A stretch of DNA of 64,000 nucleotides from Tubiluchus corallicola (Eukaryota > Priapulida > Priapulimorpha > Priapulimorphida > Tubiluchidae). The translations under genes were made by a program, and so were the position numbers. Shown piece after piece: positions 11,701-30,765 of the stretch (within the stretch, counting starts at the first letter, position 1; every line of letters begins with the position of its first letter). Under the pieces are notes generated by a model, which worked only from the letters and a program-made list of their open reading frames with translations, made no database searches and had not been told where the DNA came from. The stretch is from the NCBI GenBank assembly GCA_030141605.1, contig JAQGDQ010000547.1:64001-128000 (forward strand), read 5' to 3'.

Positions 11701-14700
11701 TGTCCATATTACATCCATCGTGTCCATATTACGTTCGTCGTGTCCATATTACATTTATCACGTCCATTCATTTAGGATTTACCTTGTCCGTGTATCGCTT
11801 TGCTTGCAAACTGCTAAAATTTCTTTCTCTTCTTTTCAAGAGATTTCAATGTACACTGATCCACACTAAACACACCTTTGTTTCGGACTCAGAAATTAGG
11901 CTGTTAATAATATGAATCCAATACTAGATTAAACAAGCAGATCTCTATTGTTAAAACATGATCACAAAGCAAGCTCGAATATTCGAACACAATAAGTCCT
12001 AGCGAACAAAGCACAGTTAGCTAAACAGTATAAATTGCAACGTGACAAAGATTCTAAACTTCTAACCTCAGCTGGGCCAGCTACAACTACGTGAAAATAT
12101 CTTGCGTTCTTTTCATCTGGTGTGGCGCTGATTCCTGGAACTGGTTCTGCCATTAACCTCTGTGTTTCCTATTGAAAGGGAAATGTATGTAAAGTAATGA
12201 AAAACAGACACCCCGTAGCTTTTAATTTCGGATACCTGTTCATCGGAAAAATAATCGCCATCTAATAAACTAACCAGATAAGTATATTATAAAGAGTTTA
12301 CGGAAGTTTCTGTTTTTCCATATGCCATAAGAACATAATACAAAAATCAAATTTTGTCTCACAGTAAAAATTATAATCAGGTCACTTGTAAACATCTTTG
12401 CACTCTAATAAATAAAAGTAACATCATCACCATTTTGTCATTCACGATTAATTAAATATGCCTACTACACCCACCGCTGAACGGGCTATCTATCCATACC
12501 CAGTACCACCCTCGGCCCGTTCCCGTTCTCTACATCTCAGCCGTATAACTTTTGCAAAAAAAGGCCGAAAAATGGCCATTTTCGGAGGTTTGTCGCCCCC
12601 CCCCCTCCTCGCGGTGGGCCCAATTCGAAAAATAAACCATCAATGGCACGGCAGTAGATCGAGACCTTTCGTTTGATGTATAGATCGCCGCAAATGGTGC
12701 CCTCGTCCGGGCTGTAGCCTCGAAAATTATATATATATAAATTAAGCCCATACCAAGAATATTAATATAAGAGTATAGATAAAAGGTCGGCAGTCTCCAT
12801 TAGACGAGGACATTTGTATTTAAAGTCACTGTACTGTTATAGTTTTCCTATATCACATTAGAAATAGCACAGCAAACAGTAATACAGGCTTCACTAAGCA
12901 AACATGGGGTCTGTAGCATAATTATTTTACAAATAGGCCCTCCATAAACATAAATGTAATTGCTAAGTAAAAATATTGTGTTAAATTAAACAAAAATACG
13001 ATTTAAAAGACTTCGAAGGTATTGGTAGTTGGTCAGCTTGAGTGATAAACAAATTGCGACAGGCAATTTTTACATTTGGAAGTTCCAAATAAAATTGTCG
13101 GTGGAAAAACTTCCTCAGCAAAACATTGCGTGGTGCCAACACGAAAAGGAAAGAGCGTATTTAGTGGAAAGAAAATGAAGCAGTGATTATGCTACTTATG
13201 ACTGCATGGATGAACAAACTACATGCTATAAGCTGGTTGGCATCCTTCTGCCTCGGAAAACAATGGAGTGTGCGCCAAGAGAGTCAGTTATTGATCACAT
13301 TGATGGAGCTGCAGCTACTCTCAACTATACCCACGAAGGAACTCAGGTTAGATGTACTCGTCTTGCAATTGATTTGGATCCCGCTTCAACTTCTACTCTT
13401 GAGCACACGACTGTTGATCTTGTGAACTGCTTTAAAGTAATTAGTAGAAATACTGTTCTGACAAAGATGGACTTTTTTCTAGGCCTCACAGAGTCCTTCA
13501 TGGTCATGAGTCTAAGTTATTTGTGCAAGTAGCTGGAATCAACATCAGATCACAGTTCCTTGGATATCGTATAGTTCAACCGTGGAATCATCTTTCACCG
13601 TCAACCATCAGTGCTTCATCAGTTGACAGTTTCAAAAGGCATATGAGAGAGGACCGTTTACAGCTAGTTACCATCTAGGTCCTTATTTCTTTGGATAAGT
13701 GTGGAAAACATCTCGGATTATTCCAAAACACCAGAAAAGTCCTAAAGTCTTCTCAAGATTTGTCGTGCTATTGCCTTATCCAGGTATCCTAGATACGGCT
13801 ATTAAAAAATAATAGTCTTTCTATCTTTTATATCATTCCATATATGAGTTTCATTCATTACATCATTCCATTTTAAGCACTAACGTTTTTTTTTTATCAC
13901 GATTCACTTTAAATTTTCAGATTATCTCCATTACTTTTTTTTCTCTATCACTGTGTGGGACAATCTAACAAGCCCTGCTTTTTGATTGCCCACAACACAT
14001 TTACATTCGTGTATAAGTAAATAGTGCTTGAGGCTTTTCTGTGCAGTATTTTTCATTTGTATTATATCCATTGTAGGCCCTTTCACTGATATTGTATATG
14101 TAACCTGTAAATGTGTATGGTGAAATAAATGACTATGACTATGACTATTGGTAAAATCGTGGAAAAAATTATCTCCAATGCAATTCTTGATCATTTTATG
14201 ACATATCAGTTACTTAACAAATCTCAGCATGGTTTTTTAAGCAGGCGCTCTGTTACCAATAACCTTCTTATATTTTTTGAATTCGTTTACTCAAGTTCTG
14301 ATGAAAGCCACCCTGCAGATATGATTTTCTTAGATTTTGACAAGGCGTTTGACAAAGCACCTCATCAACGACTGCTTTTGAAACTAGAAGCCGATGGCAT
14401 TTCAGGTTCTCTCCATACTTGGATTGAGAACTGGCTAATTGGTAGAACGCAATACGTTGAGATCCAAGGTGTTAAATCGTCACGTGTGCCAGTTATATAC
14501 GGAGTTCTTCAGGGAAGTGTTCTCGGGCCACTGTTGTTCCTGATTTTCATAGACGATTTAGACCAAGAAATGTGTTCTAGGCTCCTGAAATTTGCCGATG
14601 ACGCAAAACTTACCAATACTGTGGGCTAGATACGGCAAGTAGAACACGGGACTTACGCGCCATATCGGCTTGGGCAAGATCTTGGCAAATGGAATTCAAC

Positions 14701-16187
14701 ACCTCTGACTCCAAGTGAGAAGTCATTCATGTGGGATGTAACAACAATCATCATCAGTATTATTTTAACAACACTATTTTACCAGCAGTTGACCTAGACA
14801 TAGACTTAGGACTCACCACCTATGCCAGTTGCAACTTCCGCAGCCATATTATTAGTAAATCAAAGAAGGGAATCAACTTCTTGGACTCGTTTCAAATACA
14901 ATTTCCTCAAGATCATTTCATGTATATTACCTCTTTACCTATCGTCAGATCCCCACACTGTATCTCGACACTAGGCGGAGGAGCTGCACAATCAGCCAAC
15001 GGCTAGAGGGCGGAGGAGGTCAAGTGACCCAACGGCCATGTGTAGAGGAGTAAACCTTCCAAATCAGGAGTGGAGCCCCGAAGGCGGACCAGTGCAGCAT
15101 GCTCACTGACTCCGGCAAGTCCTGCAGCCAACCTGGTGTCACTCCGCTTTCCTTTGGACTACACCAGGGAGGAAGAGAGGGGGTTCCTGTTGTCTGGGCA
15201 ACGCAGGATCTCCATACACCTTGCCCAGGCGTGCGCCCCGGAGACGTTCATCTGACTCTCTTGGCGTACACTCCATTGTCTTCCGAGACAGAAGGATGCC
15301 AACAACAACTATCGTCAGATCTCACTTGGATTATGTAAGTCACGTTTGGGACCCATACTTCAAGAAGGACATTGATATCCTAGAACAAGTGCAAGACGGA
15401 GCAGCCAATGTGATCCAATGACTTGATAATAAATCATATACTGAGAAATCACAATGTCTTGGACTCCATCGGCTCTCTTCTCGTACACGACGTGTTTGAC
15501 TGATTGAGATGTTCAAGATTCTACATGGTCATACCGATATCAACCATGAAACTTGATATCACCATAATTCACACTTGCATCAGAGGTCACTCTCAAGCTT
15601 TACAAACTCAGAGCTAATACCGAGCGATACAAGCACGGCTTTTCTAATGCCGAAATTGATCTATGGAATTCCCTACCGGAAGAAATCATGGAACTACAAA
15701 GAAAGACAGTTTCAAAAATGCACTAGAATGTAGAAAAATATTTATGCACTAAAGGTCTCCTATATTATCTTTGAGGTATAATTGGAGGCAAAGCACGTTT
15801 TTTGTAAATAACTATCCACGAAGAGCACAATGATTTGCCGGTTATTTATGTGAAGATAACTGTTTTGTTACACAACAAACAATACAACGTGCTCGCTGTT
15901 ATGATAAGCACATAAGGTATTCTTGGATACAGTATGCCAAAAGTGAAACTTATGTGATCAGTCTGCTGGAACTACAGGAAAAGCGTCAACAGAGAAGACT
16001 AACTTCAGCAAGGCTAGTATTACAAAGAAAATCACGATCCACATTTTTGTTTCCATCCCAAAAAAATGAGACAAAAAACAAGTTTCGAAAATAAGCCTGC
16101 TAACTTTCGTGTCAAACAAGTGCAATTAACAACAATATTAACATCAGGAGTTACCTTAATTATCCGCCTAGGTAGGCCAGATGACAT
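5667..16187 (-). CDS. UBE2N: UBE2N/Ubc13 ubiquitin-conjugating enzyme E2 (5 coding exons)
   Basis: This gene encodes the E2 enzyme that pairs with a Uev/Mms2 partner to build K63-linked ubiquitin chains in DNA damage tolerance and immune signalling. Five minus-strand exons join in frame to 152 codons plus stop, the same length as human UBE2N. The start reads [11 protein letters not shown], one residue longer than human at the N terminus. The core has the HPN turn (residues 78-80), the catalytic Cys88 in GRICLDILK and the loop [15 protein letters not shown]. The end reads [11 protein letters not shown]. All donors are GT and acceptors AG. The coding length is about 0.46 kb but the gene covers 10.5 kb because introns 1, 2 and 4 hold transposons and tandem arrays. 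It runs divergently from the Src gene 4.1 kb away. The family assignment is essentially certain; UTR limits are unknown. Confidence 0.96.
6037..7164. repeat. 43-44 bp minisatellite in UBE2N intron 4, about 26 copies
   Basis: The unit carries CACCAGCACCGGCACCATTT then GTTACCAGCACACGTTCATA. Units differ by one base in length (TAGCAC or TAAGCAC), and one copy near 6300 lacks the CCGGCA segment. Variation is mostly at CG dinucleotides. Histidine- and threonine-rich open frames here are repeat products. Confidence 0.97.
7165..8074. other. UBE2N intron 4, unresolved repeat-like DNA
   Basis: Overlapping open frames of up to 138 codons occur on both strands, none with recognisable similarity. Words such as CAGGGATGAGCGGATT near 7517 resemble MITE ends, so this is probably degraded transposon DNA. 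Confidence 0.35.
8075..8585. mobile_element. MITE family B, copy 1
   Basis: This is one of four copies of an element of about 460-520 bp with ends CAGGGATGAGAAT and ATTCTCATCCCTG. The inside is well conserved between copies, including CTAAGTGGACTTAAAATATC and TGTACTGGGTCCGTAAAAAT. It has no coding capacity. The CAGGG/CCCTG ends resemble hAT-type elements; this class is inferred. The left end of this copy is diverged (CAGGGTTGAGA). Confidence 0.85.
8660..8800 (-). CDS. UBE2N: UBE2N coding exon 4
   Basis: 141 nt encoding [20 protein letters not shown] through EAEAIRT. The acceptor is GTTTTTGCAG. The donor GTCTGTCTGTCTG starts a short GTCT tandem run, so this donor sits at a microsatellite edge. 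A MITE (8859-9376) begins 59 bp from the acceptor. Confidence 0.97.
8859..9376. mobile_element. MITE family B, copy 2 (UBE2N intron 3)
   Basis: This copy has the same left end CAGGGATGAGAATGAC and a right end mutated to CATCCTTG. It fills most of the 667 bp intron between UBE2N exons 3 and 4 and lies in tandem with copy 1, with exon 4 between them. No target duplication is visible. Confidence 0.87.
9468..9612 (-). CDS. UBE2N: UBE2N coding exon 3 (active-site cysteine)
   Basis: 145 nt encoding [18 protein letters not shown] through GRICLDILK, holding the HPN turn and catalytic cysteine. The exon ends in phase 1 at donor GTATTTATG; the acceptor is ATTTTTCAG. Confidence 0.97.
9787..10147 (-). 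mobile_element. TA-flanked MITE, family A copy 2
   Basis: GGGGTGAGCATCGAACG at the left and its inverse at the right, with TA on both flanks. It is in the opposite orientation to the copy at 2030 and nearly the same length (361 bp against 366 bp). Confidence 0.88.
10148..10670. other. UBE2N intron 2, no gene seen
   Basis: This holds a short ATG/ATT trinucleotide run near 10410-10445 and otherwise nothing recognisable. Confidence 0.4.
10671..11772. repeat. 20-bp minisatellite in UBE2N intron 2, about 55 copies
   Basis: The array keeps a rigid 20 bp period made of two 10-bp halves. Two main unit types alternate, TGTCCATATTACGTTCGTCG and TGTCCAACTTACATCCATCG, forming higher-order blocks of 40-80 bp. 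Only one half-unit slip is visible (near 10751). Because 20 is not a multiple of three, each forward frame cycles through the same 20-residue peptide, giving three long overlapping open frames. They are antisense to UBE2N and inside its intron, so they are not taken as genes. Confidence 0.97.
12067..12168 (-). CDS. UBE2N: UBE2N coding exon 2
   Basis: Thirty-four codons from [13 protein letters not shown] to VVVAGPAE. The acceptor is TTTCAATAG and the donor GTTAGA; both boundaries are phase 0. Confidence 0.96.
12455..12781 (+). mobile_element. Family C element, right-hand fragment
   Basis: This stretch matches the right half of the element at 56055-56893, from the ATGCCTACTACACCCACCGC region to the end AATATAAGAGTATAGA. 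The shared endpoint in two places supports a true right terminus. The fragment is 5'-truncated and lies in UBE2N intron 1. Confidence 0.8.
12782..13231. other. UBE2N intron 1, no gene seen
   Basis: AT-rich intronic DNA without a recognisable exon or repeat. Confidence 0.4.
13232..13345 (-). mobile_element. Fragment of the 42-kb SINE-like repeat
   Basis: The reverse complement matches about 42555-42667, including TGGAGCTGCAG and GAGAGTCAGTTATT. It is a short fragment lacking both ends of the full unit. Confidence 0.7.
13490..14146 (+). mobile_element. LINE 3' end (RT C terminus, 3' UTR, tail)
   Basis: The 5' part translates with [18 protein letters not shown] and [11 protein letters not shown] followed by a stop at about 13676, a pattern typical of the C terminus of CR1/Jockey-type non-LTR elements. 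A 3' UTR follows and ends AAATAAATGACTATGACTAT, a tandem TGACTA tail. A homologous 3' UTR lies inverted at 60209-60483. The 5' side is truncated. Confidence 0.8.
14147..15725 (+). mobile_element. LINE reverse transcriptase fragment, broken
   Basis: Immediately after the tail of the preceding LINE, a frame runs to 14629 with reverse transcriptase features: [34 protein letters not shown] and the catalytic-box equivalent FADDAKL. The frame then has a stop and frameshifts. Later pieces read [19 protein letters not shown] and [14 protein letters not shown], the usual C-terminal landmarks. A SINE-like repeat interrupts it at 14952-15308. It is a dead copy inside UBE2N intron 1. Confidence 0.88.
14952..15308 (+). 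mobile_element. SINE-like insertion in a LINE, 13-bp target duplication
   Basis: The 357 bp insert matches the repeat at 42250-42668 and ends in an AAC-rich tail. It is bounded by direct repeats CTATCGTCAGATC at 14939-14951 and 15309-15321. Joining the two sides restores the LINE reading. It lacks the 5S-like head seen at 42 kb and about 50 bp of the interior. Confidence 0.85.
15726..16154. other. UBE2N intron 1, no gene seen
   Basis: No exon or repeat was recognised between the LINE remnant and UBE2N exon 1. Confidence 0.4.
16155..16187 (-). CDS. UBE2N: UBE2N coding exon 1
   Basis: Eleven codons from ATG (plus-strand CAT at 16185-16187) read [11 protein letters not shown] and end in phase 0 at the donor GTAACT. 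Too short to be seen as an open frame on its own, it is fixed by the perfect family match and by the phase to exon 2. Whether the 5' UTR is spliced is unknown. Confidence 0.93.
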
Positions 16188-16544
16188 GTTCATTCCTATA
16201 TCAAGCAATTAAAATATTAAAATTAAAATTTTCTTTTTTACAACACAAGGTGAATTTAACATGGAGACACCGTGTAAAACAGCTGGTGCCATCTGTTAGA
16301 CAAAGTGCTATAATTTTTTATCCTAAGTCACACAGATTGAAATCGCAAACCACAGATTCGCAAAAATGAAAAATTTATAATAAATTTAGCGTCACTGCCG
16401 AAGAATAGAGATTAAGCATAAACAGCTTATGGATCTCTCCACTCTTCCTTGTTTACTTTTGTAAAAGTAAAAATAAAGAAAATGAGTGACCATACTGTGA
16501 TCATGAAGTGTGGCACATGATTTTCTGTAGCCATTGTGGCTAGT
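16188..16544 (-). promoter_or_regulatory. UBE2N 5' flank (5' UTR/promoter region)
   Basis: By position this region must hold the 5' UTR and probably the core promoter of UBE2N. No TATA box or other named motif could be supported. Confidence 0.35.
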
Positions 16545-17525
16545 TGGGATCTATAAATTTTTTTGGATTGCATTTCCAGTGTTTATTGAGACGAATTTTA
16601 AACTGGGCAGGATTAGACGCTTGAACTACAGTGTTAGGCAGCATGTTCCATTGATTAATTACCCGCCTTGCAAATGTAGACTTCCTTCTACTCCACCTTT
16701 GTGAAAATGTTTTCTTTTTAATTTTGTAGGAGTGACCTCTGGTACCATGATATGTCTGTCTGTGGAAAAGTATCTAGCTGTTGATAGTTTCTGTGCCTTT
16801 AAGGATACGAAATCTTTGAATTAAGTCTTGCCTTTTGCATATATACTTCAGAATTGAAAGGCCCAGATTTTTAAGTCTTGCACCATGAGAAACAGCAGGT
16901 ACGAGTCTAGTCTAGTAGCTTGACGTTGTATACTTTCAATTTTCCTTATCATGTCTTGACGATCTGGGCTCCATATCACATCACCATAATCCAATATAAC
17001 CATTGTGGACAAAAGAAAATCATCTTTAATTATTCTAAATCTAAATTTATGTTGTATATTTATCCTAATGTCATCATACTTTTTTGGTTTTGGATAGTGC
17101 TGCCACCTTCAGGTGCTCTTGTTAAAATTGTTGAACTTTCTCTTTCCTGTTTAAATTTTTATTGGCTTCTACAGTCTTTATGAATGCATAATCTCTAAAC
17201 CTGTTTTCACACCTAAATGATTTCACTTGTAGTTCTGGTCACTTGGTTTTCTGATTTTCAACTTGACACTACTTCACTGTTAATGTAGACATTTCAAAAT
17301 AAAATCTTGAAACTAAATTTTAAGTTTTTTGGTTTCTTCAAACCACATTGACTTGCATAACTTGGTCATCATAGATTCATCAAGATAAGAAAAGCTACGT
17401 TTGGCTACGGTCAGTGTTCCATGTGCTTTATTAACAACATTTCAGGAAGATCATTTATGTAAATAGTAAATAAAATAGGTCCAAGGACAGTTCCCTGTGG
17501 TATACCACTGGTCACATTAGCCAGT
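16545..17525 (-). mobile_element. LINE reverse transcriptase fragment
   Basis: On the minus strand the 5' part reads [20 protein letters not shown], a reverse transcriptase motif. Further pieces read DYGDVIWSPDRQDMIRKIE and RRVINQWNMLPNTVVQASN, ending HWKCNPKKFIDPN and stop near 16545. Several frameshifts make it inactive. It lies just upstream of UBE2N in the same orientation. Confidence 0.85.
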
Positions 17526-18561
<1,036 letters not shown>

Positions 18562-18816
18562 GGGGTGAGCATTTTCTACCAAAAAGCGAATTTGAATCGA
18601 ATCCAATTTGTGTCTTTTGAATTTGAATAGAACCGAACTTCAGTATTTCAAATTCGAATCAAACAAGTTTTCGAACCACCAGTAAAATATTCTTACAAAG
18701 ATCATTAATATATTATTCGATTTTGTTCTGCAGTAAAATCACCAAAAAATTTGTTTCAAATTGAGAACAGAAATGACCACTAAATGAACTCGATTCGAAC
18801 ACCTGATGCTCACTGC
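18562..18816 (+). mobile_element. TA-flanked MITE, family A copy 3 (shortened)
   Basis: The left end GGGGTGAGCATTTTCTACC is intact after TA. The right end is decayed (GCTCACTGC). The inside lacks about 110 bp relative to the copy at 2030. Confidence 0.8.
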
Positions 18817-18834
18817 TAACTTTAGGTGTCATCA

Positions 18835-18873
18835 TTATCGTCATCATCATCATCATCCTCGTCATCCTCATCC

Positions 18874-18952
<79 letters not shown>

Positions 18953-18985
18953 CCTCCTCATCATCATCATCATCATCATCATCAT
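18835..18985. repeat. (ATC)n microsatellite
   Basis: An imperfect CAT/ATC trinucleotide run. It creates poly-His, poly-Asp and poly-Met open frames on the two strands that are not genes. Confidence 0.97.
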
Positions 18986-18986
18986 T

Positions 18987-19205
18987 GTAATATGGGGGTG
19001 TGGGTGTTGTGGTGTAGATGACGTGGTGTGAGTAGGAAGGAGAAGTATGTGGTATCGTGTGGGTGGTGTGGTGCAGTGTGGTGTAGAGCAGTGTAGTGTT
19101 GGTGTAGCATGATGGGTGTGGTGTATTGCAGATGGAGTGGCGTGGGTGGTGTGATGTGATGTGGCAAGGTGTAGATAAGGATTTTGTGGTGTGGTGTATG
19201 TGGCA
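18987..19205. repeat. GT-rich low-complexity DNA
   Basis: GTGTGGTGTAG-like words recur irregularly. The strand is almost free of C, with T and G dominating, so this is an imperfect minisatellite next to the ATC tract. Confidence 0.85.
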
Positions 19206-19713
19206 TATTTTTTGTTCTTGTGGTTCATGCACAAAAGTTTTTGCGTGGATTGACTAGATTAGCATTAAAGGAAAGAACAAGTCACTCAGTATGTTGGGTT
19301 TGTTTTACTGTTATCAGTTAAACTTATAACAATAACAACTTATTGTAAAAAATATAACAAAAAAATTTGCAAAAAAAATTTTCTATAAAGCATAAATTTA
19401 AAATAGAAATCTGAATAGAAATATTCATGACGATGGTTGTTGCCACTCACTTGGAAATTACAATGTACTGGCAGAGTTCGTGGCATTTCATAAACGCATT
19501 ATGGCTTACCGTAGCCATGTGGTGCTTAAACTAATTCAAGCTTCTGCAGCTTACCTAAGGTTCTAGCAAAAATATTACAAAATCTGTTATCTAATTTTCT
19601 TGTAAAAACTTATTATAGTTTTGGAGAAGATCGATAGTGCGCTACTTTTATTCAAGATGAATGAAGACATTAGAAGAAGAATGGGCATTGAAAATGGGAG
19701 TGCCCAAACATTA
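19206..19713. other. Intergenic, no gene seen
   Basis: AT-rich sequence upstream of Src. Part of it resembles 37905-38150 (for example AAAGGAAAGAACAA and CACTTGAAA words), which suggests another dispersed repeat, but its limits were not resolved. Confidence 0.35.
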
Positions 19714-20067
19714 GGGGTGAGCATGGAACGCTCGAGTTCGAATGAGTTTTTTGGTTCAAATTCGATTTGAACCTAAAATTATAGATTCGAATAATTCACA
19801 CTTCTGTCACATACGTCCTTTATCATTAAAACGATTGAAACATCGTGCAATTTGCACAATTTAGCTGTGACACAATTTTAAGCAAATTATTTGTGGTTTA
19901 CTCAAGAACTTAATCGAAGAATTTTTACTGGTATTTTGAAAACTTGTTCTAAAATCTTTCAATCTTTTGAATTCGATTCCAACTCGAAATATTAAAATTC
20001 AGTTCGATTTGAATTTGAAAGTCACAAAATCGATTCAATTCGAATTCGCTTCCTGATAGAATTCGAA
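19714..20067 (-). mobile_element. TA-flanked MITE, family A copy 4 (decayed)
   Basis: The left end GGGGTGAGCATGGAACGCTC is clear after TA. The right terminal repeat has decayed beyond recognition around 20067. It has the same orientation as the copy at 9787 and ends about 240 bp upstream of the Src start codon. Confidence 0.78.
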
Positions 20068-20308
20068 GCATGAAGTGGTCGAATTAGCCGCCAGCCGTGT
20101 CGCTGTAGTCTGTCGCGTGGAAAAATCTCCTACTTTTACCGCCTTTGCGCCTTTCTGCTTGAGATTTCTGATGACGAGTCAACCAAAAATGTATTTAGGA
20201 AGACATAATTATCTTTGTAAAATGTTAACCCAGTTTTTGAATAACAGCTAAATATCATTCATGATGTATTGTGTAGCGTAATAGGATTGTCTCTTTTTGT
20301 GCTTAAAT
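20068..20308 (+). promoter_or_regulatory. Src 5' flank (5' UTR/promoter region)
   Basis: This is a less AT-rich stretch between the last MITE and the Src start codon. It must carry at least part of the 5' UTR. No promoter motif was identified. Confidence 0.35.
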
Positions 20309-29123
<8,815 letters not shown>

Positions 29124-29180
29124 TTTGCTCACCGGATCAAGAACGGATTAATGTCAGTATAATTAATTGATGCTATAAAT

Positions 29181-29587
29181 CAGGGGTGTGCAAATTATCT
29201 GACTAGCCGGGCCACATTAAACATTCCGCAATTCCTGTGGGCCACGTGCAGTTTGGTCAAGGAGCCACGTACAGTAGGACCTAATAACGATTTTTTTTGC
29301 ATCCGATTTGCGCACATCATTACTACTACACTCAAGAAACTATTTTAGAAGTTATTATAATTTATATTAAAAACCATATATTTCGTCGTGTCCGACAGTG
29401 ACATTAAGCGACAACGGTCTTGTAAGGGTTAATGCCATCTGATCTAGAGGACAAAACTACGCGCACTGTCTTTGCGATATTGGCGCAGACTTCAGCTGGA
29501 TCACGTGGGCCGCACTTTCATTACGTTGACAAGCCTCTTCGCGGGCCGCACAAGATCTCTCGGTGGGCCGCAGTTTGCACACCCCTG
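29181..29587. mobile_element. hAT-type MITE, family E copy 1
   Basis: The element runs from CAGGGGTGTGCAAATTATCT to GCACACCCCTG and is flanked by a perfect 8-bp duplication CTATAAAT (29173-29180, 29588-29595). Inverted ends plus an 8-bp duplication define hAT. It lies 57 bp downstream of the Src stop, so it is probably transcribed in the 3' UTR. Other copies are at 33302, 44312 and 55869. Confidence 0.95.
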
Positions 29588-30414
29588 CTATAAATGATTA
29601 AAACTAAACAGAGCATTTCTCATCTCATATTAGGTCTGGCCTTATTTTGACAAGCACCTCAGTCCAGACTAAGTTGTTATTCTAGCTAAATGCCCAGAAG
29701 CTTAAATTCTTTTCTGTCAATTTAATTCAAGTGCAAATCATGAGGTTAGTAATCCGATATCGTTGCTAACATTAATAAATCAAATACCTTTCTCATTTTC
29801 AGTTTGTTTAGTGGTTGGTGCCATGTTTATATAAAAAAATTTGTTTATCGCATGACTTGCAAAACTTTATTTGCAATTGCCACCATTGCTGTTACCGTTT
29901 TCAATTGCTAATATATTCAAGTTAAAGTGTATCACAGCATATCCCAGAAATCAACTGTAATTCATATGGTAGTCAGTCTTCAGCACTTACATGTGAATGT
30001 TTGACTACCACTCATTTCACAAACACTTGGGATGTTGATTGAGGTTCAGGATTTTCAAGTTTAAACACGTGTAATAAAAATCATTCTCTGAAACTTTGTA
30101 TTAAAGGTTACTAAGTAAGCCTGGTGCTATTCTCAGTAATAATTATGTTTGTGCTTATGTTGTAACTAACTGTATATCAAACTGTGTAATGTAGTTTCTG
30201 AATACTGTGAATTTGTGTGAGATAACCGTTGTTTGTTTTTATGTGCATTGTTCCACATTTCTTGTTACAGAGACATGGTGGTTTTTGTTTTCAAATAATT
30301 TTGATCCGGGTACATGTGATATATTCTTCCTAAAATTAGCACTTATTTTATGTATAAATCATACAGTTTGTTGCAGTATTATTTGACTAGAGTTCATGGT
30401 GTTTAGATCTGCGT
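29588..30414 (+). other. Src 3' UTR/flank with candidate poly(A) signal
   Basis: No gene was seen. An AATAAA lies at 29774-29779, about 650 bp after the Src stop; others occur further on (for example 33032-33037). The true 3' end cannot be chosen from sequence alone. Confidence 0.35.
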
Positions 30415-30765
30415 GATGTCTGCCATGAGAGTGCGACCTCATCTAACCTCTTTGTAAATCTAACCGTGCTTTTAGCCTGCACCCGCACCATGTTTGTTTT
30501 CTTTCATTTCACCCCTAATCATAACCTCTCACCCCTTGACGTATGGCCCCCCCCTGGATTAGGGCAAACACATTTTTGGGCCATCACCAAATTTTTCAGA
30601 CACAGGTCAAATGACGAATAAAATAATTATAATTTTCCATAAAAGGAGATCTCGAAATTTCTCCATGCCGCCAAATGAAGTACGCTTAGCACCCAGGTAT
30701 TTTTTATCGTGGGGTTGGGTTCCGACTCGACAATTACCCACAATTTTTCAGATCTCATAAGCAGT
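30415..30765 (+). mobile_element. LINE 3'-UTR-like repeat, inverted relative to 35440-35790
   Basis: This stretch matches the reverse complement of about 35440-35790, starting CCATGAGAGTGC and including GGATTAGGGCAAACACATTT and GGGTTGGGTTCCGACTC. The other copy continues into a LINE coding remnant, so this is probably a 5'-truncated copy of the same LINE tail. Confidence 0.75.

Noticed and set aside
10638-11915. Three overlapping plus-strand open frames of 369-425 codons
   Set aside because: They are generated by the 20-bp tandem array, repeat the same peptide in all frames, and lie antisense in a UBE2N intron.
14129-14629. Reverse transcriptase frame as a functional gene
   Set aside because: It is followed by stops, frameshifts and a SINE insertion; it is a dead LINE copy.
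18713-19234. Poly-Met, poly-Asp and poly-His open frames
   Set aside because: Artefacts of the (ATC)n microsatellite and GT-rich DNA.
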